A stretch of 30,000 nucleotides of DNA from Stramonita haemastoma (Eukaryota > Mollusca > Gastropoda > Neogastropoda > Muricidae), in contig CM060323.1 of the NCBI GenBank assembly GCA_030674155.1, positions 37,624,918-37,654,917 on the forward strand. The letters are read 5' to 3'. Of this stretch, positions 1 to 9,001 are shown one piece after another. A program made the position numbers and the translations under genes. Numbering within the stretch: the first letter of the stretch is position 1; every line of letters begins with the position of its first letter. The notes beneath the pieces were generated by a model that worked only from the letters and a program-made list of their open reading frames with translations, was not told where the DNA came from and ran no database searches.

Positions 1-216
1 CACTTCTTCAAGTCTGCCCCGGCAACTGCCTTGAGGGATGTCCTCGTACTTCGTTGCCGTGCTCTGGAAAAGGAGTTAGACTCTTTTAAAGGAGAAACGA
101 AACGTAAACTGCGAGCCATAGCATCACAGATCAACCACGCGGCTACATATGACGACAGTAGCTCAACACTTGATATGTCCGTGGAAAATATTCAGTCTTT
201 AATGAAGTCATTGTAG
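1..216 (+). CDS. 3'-terminal coding exon, unidentified coiled-coil protein (partial)
   Basis: Frame 1 is open from the first base to a TAG stop at 214-216, giving 71 residues with no upstream stop in the window. The reading frame therefore enters from outside, and the TTG at 31 is not a start. The peptide is charged and looks helical: a segment of about 30 residues (VLRCRALEKELDSF onward) has leucine, valine and isoleucine at heptad-like spacing among K, R and E. A Ser/Asp-rich linker (DDSSSTLD) and a short hydrophobic tail (ENIQSLMKSL) follow. Base composition is more balanced than in the AT-rich DNA downstream. I do not recognise the family. A splice acceptor at 11-12 (ttcttcaag) is possible but its pyrimidine tract is weak. 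This is seen directly as an open frame; that it is the last exon is inferred from the stop and the 3' UTR-like DNA that follows. Confidence 0.6.
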   Translation, partial: HFFKSAPATALRDVLVLRCRALEKELDSFKGETKRKLRAIASQINHAATYDDSSSTLDMSVENIQSLMKSL

Positions 217-242
217 TTAGTAGCTAGGCCCTACTTTCTAAA

Positions 243-490
243 ACATGGTTCCCACCGGCACATGATGGCCTACTCTTACGAAAAGCGGAACAGGATTTAA
301 CATGTGCGCAAGATGTTCTGCGTGCGTTCACACACAGGGCCTCAGTTTTATAGTCTCATCTGAAAGATTTTGGGGGGGAATGGAGTCAGCACTGATGTTA
401 ACTCCAGAGGAAAAAATCCCCTCGAACGGGAATCGAACCCGGGTCGTCAAATTGCAAACGCAATGTTCTAACTACAAAGGCTATCCCGTG
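243..490 (-). mobile_element. tRNA-derived SINE, family A, head plus body, 3' tail missing
   Basis: Read on the minus strand, the element begins with an A-box-like GATAGCCTTTGTAGTTAGA and an intact B box (GGGTTCGATTCCC, complement of about 423-441). The family body follows: 'cctctgg', 'gagactataaa', 'cgcagaacatcttgcgcacat', then 'agagtaggccat' and 'gtgccggtgggaac'. The same modules recur in order near 2243, 2493, 8168, 23954 and 27940. The 3' third seen in the copy at 2493 is absent, so this copy is truncated. It lies in the presumed 3' UTR of the first gene, in antisense orientation. Family identity is from internal alignment; origin from a tRNA gene is inferred from the spaced A and B boxes. 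Confidence 0.75.
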
Positions 491-1029
491 TGTGTGTGTA
501 GGTATTCTTTTAGAGAGTTTTGAATCAACTGGTGATGCTCCTTATGCTGACTGTGATATTTTCCAGACTCATTGACTGTGAATGCTATAAACTATTTTTT
601 GTTTAACTCCAGCTTTGTTCATAATGTGTGCCATACAAAACATTGTTGTTGTGTATACCAGGTTCAGTGATAGTATGCATATGCCAGAAAATGTGGAGAT
701 GTACATTGCATTTATTGGCCATATATAACCCGTGAGGTAGATACAGAAATGTGTTCCAGCTCCTTTAGCATGCATGATGTAAAACATGTCCGCTGTTTTA
801 CTCCAAATTTGCTGACAATATTTGCCCCTACACTGTAGAAGTGTGTTGTAGATTTATCGACTGTATAATTATACTGCAACTAGTATAAGTGCTGTTGTGT
901 GCATTAACATTTTTTATTTTTATTGATATATGTAAACAACAAAATATGTACTTTTGGTTATGAAAGCATGTATGTGCTTTTAGCTATGTTTGCTTGTAAC
1001 CCACATGAATTTCTCGCCATTTTTGAGAC

Positions 1030-1035
1030 ATTAAA
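1030..1035 (+). promoter_or_regulatory. Candidate poly(A) signal ATTAAA
   Basis: ATTAAA lies about 815 nt after the stop of the exon at 1-216 and is followed within 20 nt by a T/GT-rich stretch resembling a downstream element. A second hexamer, AATAAA at 1590, lies inside a SINE body and is a weaker candidate. Confidence 0.35.
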
Positions 1036-1234
1036 GGTTTCGTATTCGTATGTGCCGTACACATTTTGCGATCTGCTCTACATATGTGAACAACATGTTC
1101 TGTACGTACTGAAGTTGTGTTTTCTACCATTTAACAGATGAAGTGTGATGGATATAGTCACCACACGGAGAAAGTATTTCCACTTCTTTTTTAAGATCCT
1201 AAAAAACTGAGGCGTGGGTCTCTGTGACATTTAA

Positions 1235-1390
1235 CGGATTAGGCTACATGGAGATTTCTGTGATCTCTTTTGTCAAGGTTAACAAAGAACCCCAGTCCCT
1301 TCGTGCAGGCTACAGAAACCAACAGACAATAAGCATTTTTAGGATCAAACATTCACATCAACTTTTTGATGGAGTGCAGAAATATGGACT
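1235..1390 (+). mobile_element. Decayed SINE, family B, body fragment
   Basis: Landmarks 'ggagattt..gatct', 'gtcaaggttaac', 'cccttcgtgcag', 'aggatcaaacattcacatcaac' follow the same order as the body of the family-B SINE at 3288. They lie immediately before a second family-B copy, so the two form a head-to-tail pair. Divergence is high and the tRNA-like head is not visible. Confidence 0.4.
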
Positions 1391-1648
1391 GACTGGTATT
1401 ATAGCCGAGAGATTTGGATATTTGACTTCTATCCTTACAGGTTCATCAACTTGTGGGTTCAAATCTTGGCCCCAGCATCTTGTAAACTAAGAATGGGGAT
1501 TTTTTCTTCTCTTCCAGGCCCACTTAGAGTACATCCATACCAGCGCTTTGATTCTCTTCTTGCAGAAGATGAAATGAATATGTACATTAAATAAAGATCA
1601 TGCAGTTCATGTCAGCATTCGATGGGTTAGAGAAGAAAAGAGGTGGCT
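1391..1648 (+). mobile_element. tRNA-derived SINE, family B
   Basis: A degraded A box (atagccgagagatttgga, near 1401) and a B box (gggttcaaatc, near 1455) are about 55 bp apart. The family-B body follows: 'agtacatccataccagcg', 'tgcagaagatgaaatgaat', 'aaagatcatgcagttcatgt', 'cagcattcgatgggtta'. The better preserved copy at 3288 has the same order. The extreme 3' end ('cccagcatacatcgccgaa' in the other copy) is missing. Confidence 0.65.
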
Positions 1649-1666
1649 TGAAAAATTCAGTACTGT

Positions 1667-1840
1667 GCCCCACCCCCCCACCCACCCCCCCTCTCCCCCA
1701 CCTCCCAAAAAGTCTATGTAATGAAGGTGATCACGTTTTCTCTGCATCAGCCACTGTCTTAAAAATCGAGGGGTATGTTTTATTGCACCCACACTATAAC
1801 TGTATCATATCTTGCTCTCTCTTACCCCCCCCCCACCCTC
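1667..1840 (+). repeat. C-rich low-complexity patches
   Basis: Two polypyrimidine patches, 1667-1707 (mostly CCCCCA and CCCT blocks) and 1824-1840, flank about 115 bp of ordinary sequence. Open frames here are proline/glycine-rich products of the C tracts and are not treated as genes. Confidence 0.7.
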
Positions 1841-1970
1841 TTTTTTGTTGCCATTTGCTTTTTGGAGGGTAGGAAGGTATTCTGCTTGAAACTAACTCAG
1901 CCTGGTTCTATTTCATTTCAACTTTTTTTTTTCTAAAAACTTTGAACAATACGCTGGTGTAACACTTCAC

Positions 1971-2003
1971 ACCACCACCCCACCCCCCCCCCCCCCCCCC
2001 CCC

Positions 2004-2040
<37 letters not shown>
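1971..2040 (+). repeat. Long poly-C tract
   Basis: From 1983 to 2040 every base is C except a T at 2004, preceded by ACC-type repeats. The exact length in an assembly is unreliable. G-quadruplex potential on the minus strand and i-motif potential on the plus strand follow from composition. Confidence 0.9.
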
Positions 2041-2242
2041 TACAAGTGTAACGTCGTAAAATTCAAACGAACGCTCACTGTTCCTTGCATGTATTGCAGT
2101 AAACTGTTATGATGTGAATGCTTACGTTTGTTTTGATCTGGATTGTCTCTCTTTGTTTCTCCTCCCCACAACTTGTATTTATACTTCTTTGTTGTTTTAT
2201 GTTGGGGCAGGGAAGTGGGGGGTGGGGTTGTTGTTGTTGTTA
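2041..2242. other. Unassigned spacer
   Basis: No supported gene. The stretch ends in G-rich sequence and a short (GTT)n that abuts a SINE tail fragment. Confidence 0.5.
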
Positions 2243-2400
2243 AATCCTGTTCCGCTTTTTCGTAAGAGTAGGCCATCGTGTGCCGGTGGGAACAGATTGA
2301 CAATATTTACAAAAACTGCATACACACGGGGACCGGATGAAAAAAAGCACTTGATTGCTTATTCTTGTTATCCTCGATAAAAGAATAGATAAATAAATAA
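2243..2400 (+). mobile_element. SINE family A, 3' fragment
   Basis: The copy starts inside the body ('aatcctgttccgc', 'cgtaagagtaggccat', 'gtgccggtgggaacag') and runs through the 3' part ('gacaatatttacaaaaactgc', 'acacggggaccgg', 'aagcacttgattgctt', 'tcctcgataaaagaa'). It ends in an AAAT-rich tail. The tRNA-like head and the first half of the body are missing, as expected for 5' truncation. Confidence 0.7.
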
Positions 2401-2492
2401 ATTTTTGTATGACGTGACAGTGCTGCTCTTCCCATGCCGTTTATTTTCAGCATTCCCCAGCACAGCCACACATTTGCTTGACCTGTCATTCT

Positions 2493-2835
2493 AGGGGGAC
2501 AGGATAGCCTGGTGGTTAGAGTGATGCGCTCGTGATACTGCTAACCCCGGGTTCCAAAATCTCATTCAAGATGATTTTTCCTCTGGGGTTTAACTAACAT
2601 CAAGTGCCGATCTCTACTCTCCCCAAAAGTCTTTTCTGATGAGACTATAAAACCGATGTCCCGTGTGCGAACGCACCACGCAGAACATCTTGTGCACACG
2701 TTACAATTACAAAACCCGGGCGGAACAGATGACAAAATTTACAAAACTGCATACGCATGGGGACTGGGTGTAAACAAGCACACCGAGTGTTTTTATTCCA
2801 TTATCCTAGAAATAAAAGAAAATAAAACAAATTAA
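2493..2835 (+). mobile_element. tRNA-derived SINE, family A, near full length
   Basis: This is the most complete family-A copy in forward orientation. The A box (TAGCCTGGTGGTTAGAG, 2505-2521) and a mutated B box (GGTTCCAAAATC, near 2550) lie in a tRNA-like head of about 75 bp. The body follows ('cctctggggttt', 'gagactataaaaccgatgtc', 'cgcagaacatcttgtgcac', 'gcggaacagatgacaaaat') and the 3' end is 'acgcatggggactgggtgt' then 'ccgagtgtttttattcc'. An A-rich tail continues to about 2885. A ~20-bp deletion removed the 'agagtaggcc' module. Such elements are moved by a partner LINE; which one is not shown. Confidence 0.8.
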
Positions 2836-2885
2836 GTAATTAAAAAAAAAACATGAATGAAATGACTAAATAAACAAATAAACAA

Positions 2886-3287
2886 ATGAATAAAATTGAA
2901 TTATCAAGAATTCTACAGGAAGCAGTCAGTGTTTGGGCGCTGTGAGGTCACCAACCAGAAAGGAGACCCATCAACTATACTGCTGGGTCACTTTGCTGGT
3001 GCCATCTTCTTTCCCCATGGGCTTGTCGGGGGCTGTTTCAGTAATAAATAGCATCCCCACCTTCTAGGAATTCTGTGCTAGAAATTTCCCCTTTTTCTAT
3101 CACTCTCTGTTGTTTCCGTCTTTTCCTTCACCTTTCTATTATCTATCCTGCATATTTCCTTATCTAAACTGGTACTACCTGTCGTATGTGGGGGAAGCAC
3201 ACCCCAACAGAAAAAAAGCCTGTTAATTTCCTTAATTATCCAGTTTTAATTCGCTTGCCTTTCAACTCTTTCAAATATTTTCTCGAA
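2886..3287. other. Unassigned intergenic sequence
   Basis: No supported gene, RNA or tandem repeat. Short frames carry no family signal. The stretch may be older dispersed repeat material, but I could not link it to another part of the window. Confidence 0.4.
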
Positions 3288-3582
3288 GGACGCTAATAGC
3301 CGAGCGGTTAAAGCCATTCGACTTTCAATCTCATGGGTCCATGAAGTCACGGGTTTGAATCTCAGCGGTGTTTAGTGAAATTAAGGGTGAGGAATTTTAC
3401 TATCTCCTAGGTCAATTTCAAGTGCAAGCCTGCCAGTGCCTTAATTCCCTTCGTGTAGAAGATCAAATAAAAGCACGTTACAGATCCCATAATTCATGTC
3501 AGCGTTTTGTGGTTGACGGAAACATGACATACCCAGCATACATCGCCGAAGTTTAGAATGCGGCTACCTGCCAGTTCACCTT
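3288..3582 (+). mobile_element. tRNA-derived SINE, family B, best copy
   Basis: The tRNA-like head has an A box (TAGCCGAGCGGTTAAAGC, 3297-3314), an anticodon-arm-like 'cgactttcaatctc', a long variable region and a B box (GGGTTTGAATC, 3351-3361). The A-box sequence with a long variable region resembles class II (Ser/Leu-type) tRNA. The body follows: 'ggtcaatttcaagtgcaagc', 'cccttcgtgtagaagatcaa', 'gtcagcgttttgtggtt' and the distal 'cccagcatacatcgccgaa'. The element recurs as decayed copies at 1235-1648. I associate this sequence with gastropod genomes from memory, not from a search. Confidence 0.8.
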
Positions 3583-4000
3583 TCATGGAAGCAAAATCAA
3601 TTGGAAAGCAGCTTCAAACGCAATATATTGTAAAATGATGCACAGAAAATTCTGACTTTGGCCCTTGAAAATTAGGAAATGGGGAAAATGGCAGCGAATA
3701 AAAAGGACATCAACTGCGTAATTGAAACAAGTCTAACAGATACCATGCAAAACCATGGTCTAAGAATTTCACATAAAGAGGATAGGTTAGAGACATGATT
3801 TAACCCATGTCTGCTGGGTTACTGTGATCAAGAAAAATACTGGCAACAGTTAACACATAATTATCCTACCCTTCATCAATTTTGAAGATGAAAAATGTGG
3901 GTACTGTTTGGAATAGTTGCAAACTTGCATGAAAGTAAACCAGTTACACAACTGCCCAGATAAAGCCAGCCTCCAAAATGAATACGTAAACATCAAATGT
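3583..4000. other. Unassigned spacer before a poly-C tract
   Basis: AT-rich sequence with no supported gene and no internal repeat that I can see. Confidence 0.4.
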
Positions 4001-4013
4001 CAACCCCCCCCCC

Positions 4014-4061
<48 letters not shown>

Positions 4062-4062
4062 A
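4001..4062 (+). repeat. Poly-C tract
   Basis: C blocks broken by AA at 4014-4015 lead into an uninterrupted C run from 4016 to 4061. This is the second long C run on the same strand within 2.1 kb. Confidence 0.9.
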
Positions 4063-4649
4063 CACTCACCACCCCAGTTATTGAACATGCATATAAGCTA
4101 TCAATTTATTCAAGAATTTTTCTTATGCAAAATCACACTGAAAAAAGCAGAAAAATCTCCTAGGGATCAGAACAAAGGCACCTTCACCATGTTGAGTGTT
4201 TACAGCAAACACGTCTGTAGGGATGAGATTTTCGTGGTGATTCAGCACACTACTGTTAGTTAGTTCGGGCTCAATAAGAAAATGCGCCATCTGCCCATGT
4301 TCTGCTGTGTATCGTAGTTCTTAAGAGAATGGTGACCGATTCACACAGACATCTTTCTTCTGGCACTTACAGTATCAGTAAGGCAAGGATATTTGCTTCT
4401 TCTTGTTGTTGTTGTTATTGTTGTTGTTGTGCTATCCCCAGCTTAACACTCCGGGGGTCACCCAGAATGTGCACTCTGACTAACTCACCCACCTGGGAAT
4501 CACTGTGAGATTGAAATTGCAACACTGAAGGAGAAGTTTGCGAGTATGACTATTTTCAAGTACCTCACCATGTAGACAGCCATACCCCAGCTTCAGATGA
4601 TTTTTTCTCCTTTAAAGGAGAGAGAGTGCAGGTTGTTATGTTAAAGAGT
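4063..4649. other. Unassigned spacer with a short GTT repeat
   Basis: No supported gene. A (GTT)n microsatellite with one interruption lies at about 4404-4430, followed by 'gctatccccagcttaacac', which looks like an old dispersed repeat but has no second copy here. The boundary with the palindromic satellite is near 4650. Confidence 0.4.
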
Positions 4650-5880
4650 AAAATGGCACTTTATGCATACACCCTCCCCCATCTTCCATGAGTGTGGCGT
4701 CGGACTTGTGGCGACACCGCAGCCGTCAAGAGCTGAGGAAGCTAGTTTTCTGGCAAGGATATCGGCTAGAGTGTACGCAACGAAAACCAAGCGATGTGCA
4801 TAATAATAATGACAATATACAGCAATATGATGCAGCACAGCAAAGTGCAGGGTCCCCGCCACATGTGCGCACACAAACAAACACACTGACAAACACAAGC
4901 GCGCGCCGCACGACATACACAGCCCCCTGAAAAAAAGGTGCTCTTTGGGGTAAAGACAGGACCTAAAGAGCCGTTTTAAGGCGCCTTCCTGCCCCAACCT
5001 TTGCACAGTTACATACCCCAAGGCACGATTACAATATGGCACTGTATGCATACACCATCCCCGACAATCTTGAATGTGTGTTGCGTCGGACTTGTGGAGA
5101 CACCACAGCCCTCAAGAGCTGAGAAAGTTAGTTTCTAGCAAGAAAATAGGATACAGAGTACGCAACGAAAACCAAGCGATCCGCACAAGAATAATGACAA
5201 TATACAGCAATATGCTGCACCACAGCAAAGTGCAGGTGCCCCTCCACATGCGCGCACACAAATAAACACACTGACAAAACCAGTGCGCGCCCGTGCGCGC
5301 ACGTATACCCAACCCCCTGCCAAAAAGGTGCCGTTTGGGGCAAAGACGGGACCCAAGAAGTCCTTTCTTAGGCCCGTCCTGCCGCGACTTTTGCACGGTT
5401 ACAGACACCAAGGCACCAGGACAACATGGTACTGTATGCATACATCCTCCCTTACCATCTCTGATGTGTGTGGCGCCGGACTTGCGGCGACACCTCATCG
5501 AAAACGGCAGCGTCAAGCTTGTCAAAACTGTTTCTGCAAGGTAATCGACTGAGAGTGTAGCACCGGAACCACGTCAGCACGCTCATTATACGACAGATAG
5601 TACAGTTATTTGATGCACCACGCAAAGTTGCAGGAGTCACCACCACATGCGCGCATCAGACAAACATGACAATATAATTGCGCGCTGCTGCGGTGTGCAA
5701 GCGTACCACCGTACCATGTCTGTTTTGAGGCAAATTGGGACCCAAGGAGCCGTTTGCCGTTTCGGGCGTTTGGGTTACGCCACAATTCCAGGCCAACATC
5801 GAATGGTTTTAAATTCTATCATCTACCAAATACGTGTGGTGGTGGCGCCGGCACTTGCGGCGCACACCTCCGAAAACGGC
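4650..5880 (-). repeat. ~385-bp satellite array, left (reverse-oriented) arm
   Basis: Three complete units and one truncated unit, recognised by the motif 'cttgtggcgacacc' or variants at about 4710, 5097, 5486 and 5858 (spacings 387, 389 and 372). Other repeated landmarks are 'actgtatgcatacaccatcc', 'caacgaaaaccaagcgat', 'caatatacagcaatatg', 'agcaaagtgcagg' and a GC-rich 'gcgcgc' patch with CA runs. Read on the minus strand, these match the units of the right arm. Open frames of 60-137 codons occur on both strands and in several frames of each unit. They are not maintained between units, so I do not call them genes. Confidence 0.8.
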
Positions 5881-7850
5881 ATTTTCGTCACATCTTTTCC
5901 AAATGCTTCTCTTAGCTTATTCATGGGAGGGTGGGTATGCATGCGCGCGTGCGTGCGTTCGCTGCTGTTTGTGTGTGCGGTTTTTTTGTTTGTGCGTGTG
6001 GAGGAGACCTGCAGATTGCTGTGGTGCATGATATTGTATGATATTATATTTGATGTGTGTTCTAGGGGTCATTTTGCGTACACTGTTCCCTGTTTCTTGG
6101 CGACATACTTGGTTATGTACAAGCGGGGTTGTCCATCTTCGGGGCTGTGGTGTCGCCACATTTCCAGTGCCACACACATCGGAAATGGTTGTAAAGTTTC
6201 TATGCATAGAGTAGAATACGTCGTGGTGCCGTGGGCTCTGTAACTGCCAAAACGTGCGGGCAGCAAGGGCCCGAAAACGGCGGTTTCGTCACATCTTTTC
6301 CTAAATACTTCTCTTAGCTTATTCATGGGAGGGTGGGTATGCATGCGCGCGCGGCTTGCGTGTGTTCGTGGTGTTTTGTGTGTGGGGTGATTCTGCAGTT
6401 TGCTGTGGAGAGACCTGATATTGCTATGTATTATTGTATATATTTTAGTGTGGTCATTTGCGTACACTGTACCATGTTTCTTGGCGACAAACTTGGCTAT
6501 GTACAAGCGGGGTTGCCATCTTCGGGGCTGTGGTGTCGCCACAATTCCAGTCGAGGTAGGGTAGGATTGAAAGCGGCCTTTTTGTCACATAGTCTATCAA
6601 TACGCTCATGTTTTCAGAGGGGGGAGGGGGGGGGGGGGGGTGATGGTATGCCGGTGAGAATGCAACTGAATATATGTGCTTTGCGTTTTTTTATGTGCTG
6701 CATGTGGCAGAGACTCTTGTACCTTGCTGTAGTGCATCATTATTGTCTGTTATCATTATTATTATGTGTACTACAAGGTATAATTGCGTGCCATGTACCA
6801 GTTTCGGTTCGACAAATTTGCTAAAGTCAAGCGGGAGCTGCCATCGTCGGGGCTGTGCTGTCGCCACAAGACCGACGCCACACATACGGGAGATAGTAGT
6901 AAAGTATGTATGGATAAGGTACGGCACTCTCTTGGTGCCGTGGGCTCTGTTACAGTGCAAAAGTCGGGGTAGGATAGGACTGAAATCGGCCTTATGTACA
7001 TAGTCTTCAAATGCGCTCACGTTTTTAGGGGGGGGTAGATTGTATGCGCGCGCGCATGCATCTGGTGTATGTGTGCGTTTTTTTTATGCGCATGCATGTG
7101 GCGGAGACCCTTCACTTTGCTGTTGTGCACATATGTGTCATGTTATCATTATTTATGTGTACTACAAGTTAACTGCGTGCGATCTACCGTCTTTGGTTTG
7201 GACAAATTTGCTAAAGTCAAGCTGGAGCTGCCAACTTTCGGGATGTGGTGTCGCCACAAGACCGGCGCCACACATACGGAAGATGGTAGTAAAGTGTGTA
7301 TGCATAAGGTACGGCACTCTCTTGGTGCCGTGGGCTCTGTAAGTGCAAAAGTCGGAATAGGACAGGACTGAAAGTCGGCCTTTTTGTCACAAAATCTCAA
7401 AATTAATACGCTCACGTTTTTAGGGGGGAGGGGGGCGGTGATGATGGTATGCGCGCGCGACATGCATCTGTGTATGTGTGCGTTTTGTTATATACATGCA
7501 AGTGGCCGGACCCTGCACTTTGCTTTGGTGCATCATATTGTCTGTTATCATTATTATTTATCTGTACTACAAAAGTATAATTACGTGCCATGTACCAGCT
7601 TTGGTTCGTACAACTTGCTGCTAAAGTCAAGCGGGAGTCTTTCATCTGAGAGGCTGTGCTGTCGCCACAAGACGGACGCCACAATACGGAAAGATTGTAC
7701 TAAAGTGTGTATGCATAAGGTACGGCACTATTTTTGTGCCGTGGGCTCTGTTACAGTGCAAAAGTTCGGGTAGGATAGGACTGAAAGCGCCTTTTGTCAG
7801 ATATTACAAACGCTCAGGTTTTTAGGGGGGGAGGGAGCCAGCACGCACGC
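5881..7850 (+). repeat. ~385-bp satellite array, right (forward-oriented) arm
   Basis: Five units carry the anchor 'tgtcgccac' at 6151, 6534, 6859, 7249 and 7660 (spacings 383, 325, 390 and 411). Unit order is: G-rich tract, GC dinucleotide patch ('gcgcgcgc'), 'gtggcggagaccc', 'tttgctgt..tgcatca', 'ttatcattatt', 'ttcgacaaatttgctaaagt', 'ctgtgctgtcgccacaagac', 'gtatgcataaggtacggcac', 'gtgccgtgggctctg', 'tcacgtttttag'. Indels make units unequal. The array ends in C/CA-rich simple sequence after 7850. Frames of up to 198 codons cross the arm but shift from unit to unit, which argues against coding. Confidence 0.8.
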
Positions 7851-7990
7851 ACGCACACGTGCCCCCCCCCCCCCCCCCGCGACCCACACACACACACACA
7901 CACTGCAGCGCACACAAACACACACAAACACACACACACACACACACACACACCAACAACACACCCCCACAGACACACACCCCAACCTCT
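7851..7990 (+). repeat. C tract and (CA)n microsatellite
   Basis: CGCA repeats and a C run (7863-7878) lead into CA-rich DNA to about 7980. This is the right border of the palindromic satellite. Confidence 0.85.
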
Positions 7991-8167
7991 TGTAAATCGA
8001 GATTTTTCTTGCATGCTTTTGTGCATTATTGCAAATTATAATTTTGGAAAAATATTTACTTATATGTGTCTGCGCACGAGAGTTCGCGCTTGTTTACTTT
8101 ATTTATTTGTTTATTTTTTTAATAAATCTTTTATTTACAATAATAGAATAAGGTCTCGTGTACTTTT

Positions 8168-8332
8168 TTTACATCCAGTCACAGTGTGTTTGGAGTTTTT
8201 GAAATGTTGTCAACCGTTTTCACCAGACACAGTGGCTTACTCTTCCAAAAAACGGAACGGTTTAATTAACGTGTGTGCAAGATGTTCTGCGTACGTTTGC
8301 ACACGGATCTCGGTTTATAGTTTCATCCGCAG

Positions 8333-8336
<4 letters not shown>
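8168..8336 (-). mobile_element. SINE family A, 3' half, reverse orientation
   Basis: On the minus strand the order is 'actataaaccgagatccg', 'acgtacgcagaacatcttgc', 'ggaagagtaagccac', then a diverged 3' end to about 8168. The copy starts at the 'gatgaaactataaac' module and abuts the GT microsatellite, so the head was lost or replaced by repeat expansion. Confidence 0.65.
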
Positions 8337-8388
<52 letters not shown>

Positions 8389-8498
8389 GTGTGTGTGTGT
8401 GTGTGTGTGTGTGTTGTGTGTTGTGTGTGTGTGTGTTGTGTGTTGTGTGTTGTGTGTTTTGTGTTGTGTTGTGTGTGTTGTGTGTGTGTGTTGTTGTC
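8337..8498 (+). repeat. (GT)n microsatellite, decaying to GTGTT variants
   Basis: Pure (GT)n for about 50 bp, then GT blocks broken by TTG, ending 'gttgttgtcg'. Cysteine/valine-rich frames over it are repeat artefacts. Confidence 0.95.
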
Positions 8499-8529
8499 GT
8501 TTTTTTGTATTTTTTATATTGTATTTAGA

Positions 8530-8612
8530 TAATAAATAATAAATACTACATGGAATTTTGTATAGCGCTATATCTTGTAAAAACAAATCAAGCCTTGCAT
8601 TCGACCTATACA
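8530..8612 (-). mobile_element. Short element ending in TATAGCGCTATA plus AT-rich tail, copy 1
   Basis: On the minus strand 'acaagatatagcgctatac' and 'aaaattccatgtagt' are followed by (ATT/ATTT)n. The same order occurs at 8872-9000 and 25190-25325, and a relative lies at 19931-19985. I infer a 3' tail shared by a dispersed short element. The upstream body is not defined. Confidence 0.5.
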
Positions 8613-8653
8613 ACACACAAGCAGTCAATAACAATTTACAGTTTCAGCAAATT

Positions 8654-8826
8654 CGAATGTACACACACACACGACGCGCGCGCACAACACACGCACGCAC
8701 GCACGCACGAGATAATTGTGTGTGTGTGTGTGGCACGCGCACGTGTGTCTGTGTGTGTGTGTGCTGTGTGTGTGGTGTGGCGTGTTTGTGTGGCGCGCGC
8801 TGTTGTGTGGCGGCGTGTGTATATAT
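8654..8826 (+). repeat. CA/GCAC block facing a TG/GTGC block
   Basis: 8660-8711 is (CA)n/(GCAC)n and 8716-8826 is (TG)n with GCGC and GGC interruptions. They are separated by 'gagataat'. The two halves are complementary over several tens of bases and could form a hairpin or cruciform. Confidence 0.85.
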
Positions 8827-8871
8827 GTCATTTGAATTCGTTAACGCTGTTATTTGTTGTAGTGTGTAAAA

Positions 8872-9001
8872 AGGTGAAATGCAAGCGCTCAGATTTGGGG
8901 TTTTTTTGTTCACAAGATATAGCGCATATGAATTCTATTTCTTTTTATTCTAATTTTCCTTAACTATTATCATTTATATTATTATTATTATTATTATTAT
9001 A
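8872..9001 (+). mobile_element. Short element ending in ATATAGCGC plus (ATT)n, copy 2
   Basis: 'gaaatgcaagcgctcagatt', 'cacaagatatagcgcatatg' and 'aattctatttc' lead to (ATT)n at about 8975-9000. This matches the order in the copy at 25190. Confidence 0.5.

Larger units (their letters stand above)
217..1200 (+). other. Probable 3' UTR and downstream flank of the 1-216 exon
   Basis: No credible coding frame is seen after the stop. Apart from a reverse-oriented SINE (243-490) the stretch is T-rich on the + strand, as expected for an untranslated region transcribed rightward. An ATTAAA hexamer at 1030-1035 followed by GT-rich sequence is the best 3' end candidate. The short open frames here have no recognisable composition or motifs. 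Confidence 0.4.

Noticed and set aside
417..490. Possible minus-strand tRNA gene (good B box)
   Set aside because: Same reason: it is the head of a family-A SINE with the body attached.
3288..3370. Possible functional tRNA gene
   Set aside because: The A and B boxes belong to a SINE with a conserved body downstream and related copies nearby; pairing of the acceptor stem is not evident.
5647..6243. 198-codon + strand frame and other 100-160-codon frames in the 385-bp satellite
   Set aside because: Frames exist on both strands, cross the inversion junction and are not kept between repeat units.
7794..8528. 244-codon + strand frame
   Set aside because: It crosses C, CA and GT microsatellites and a reverse SINE fragment; its composition is explained by simple repeats.
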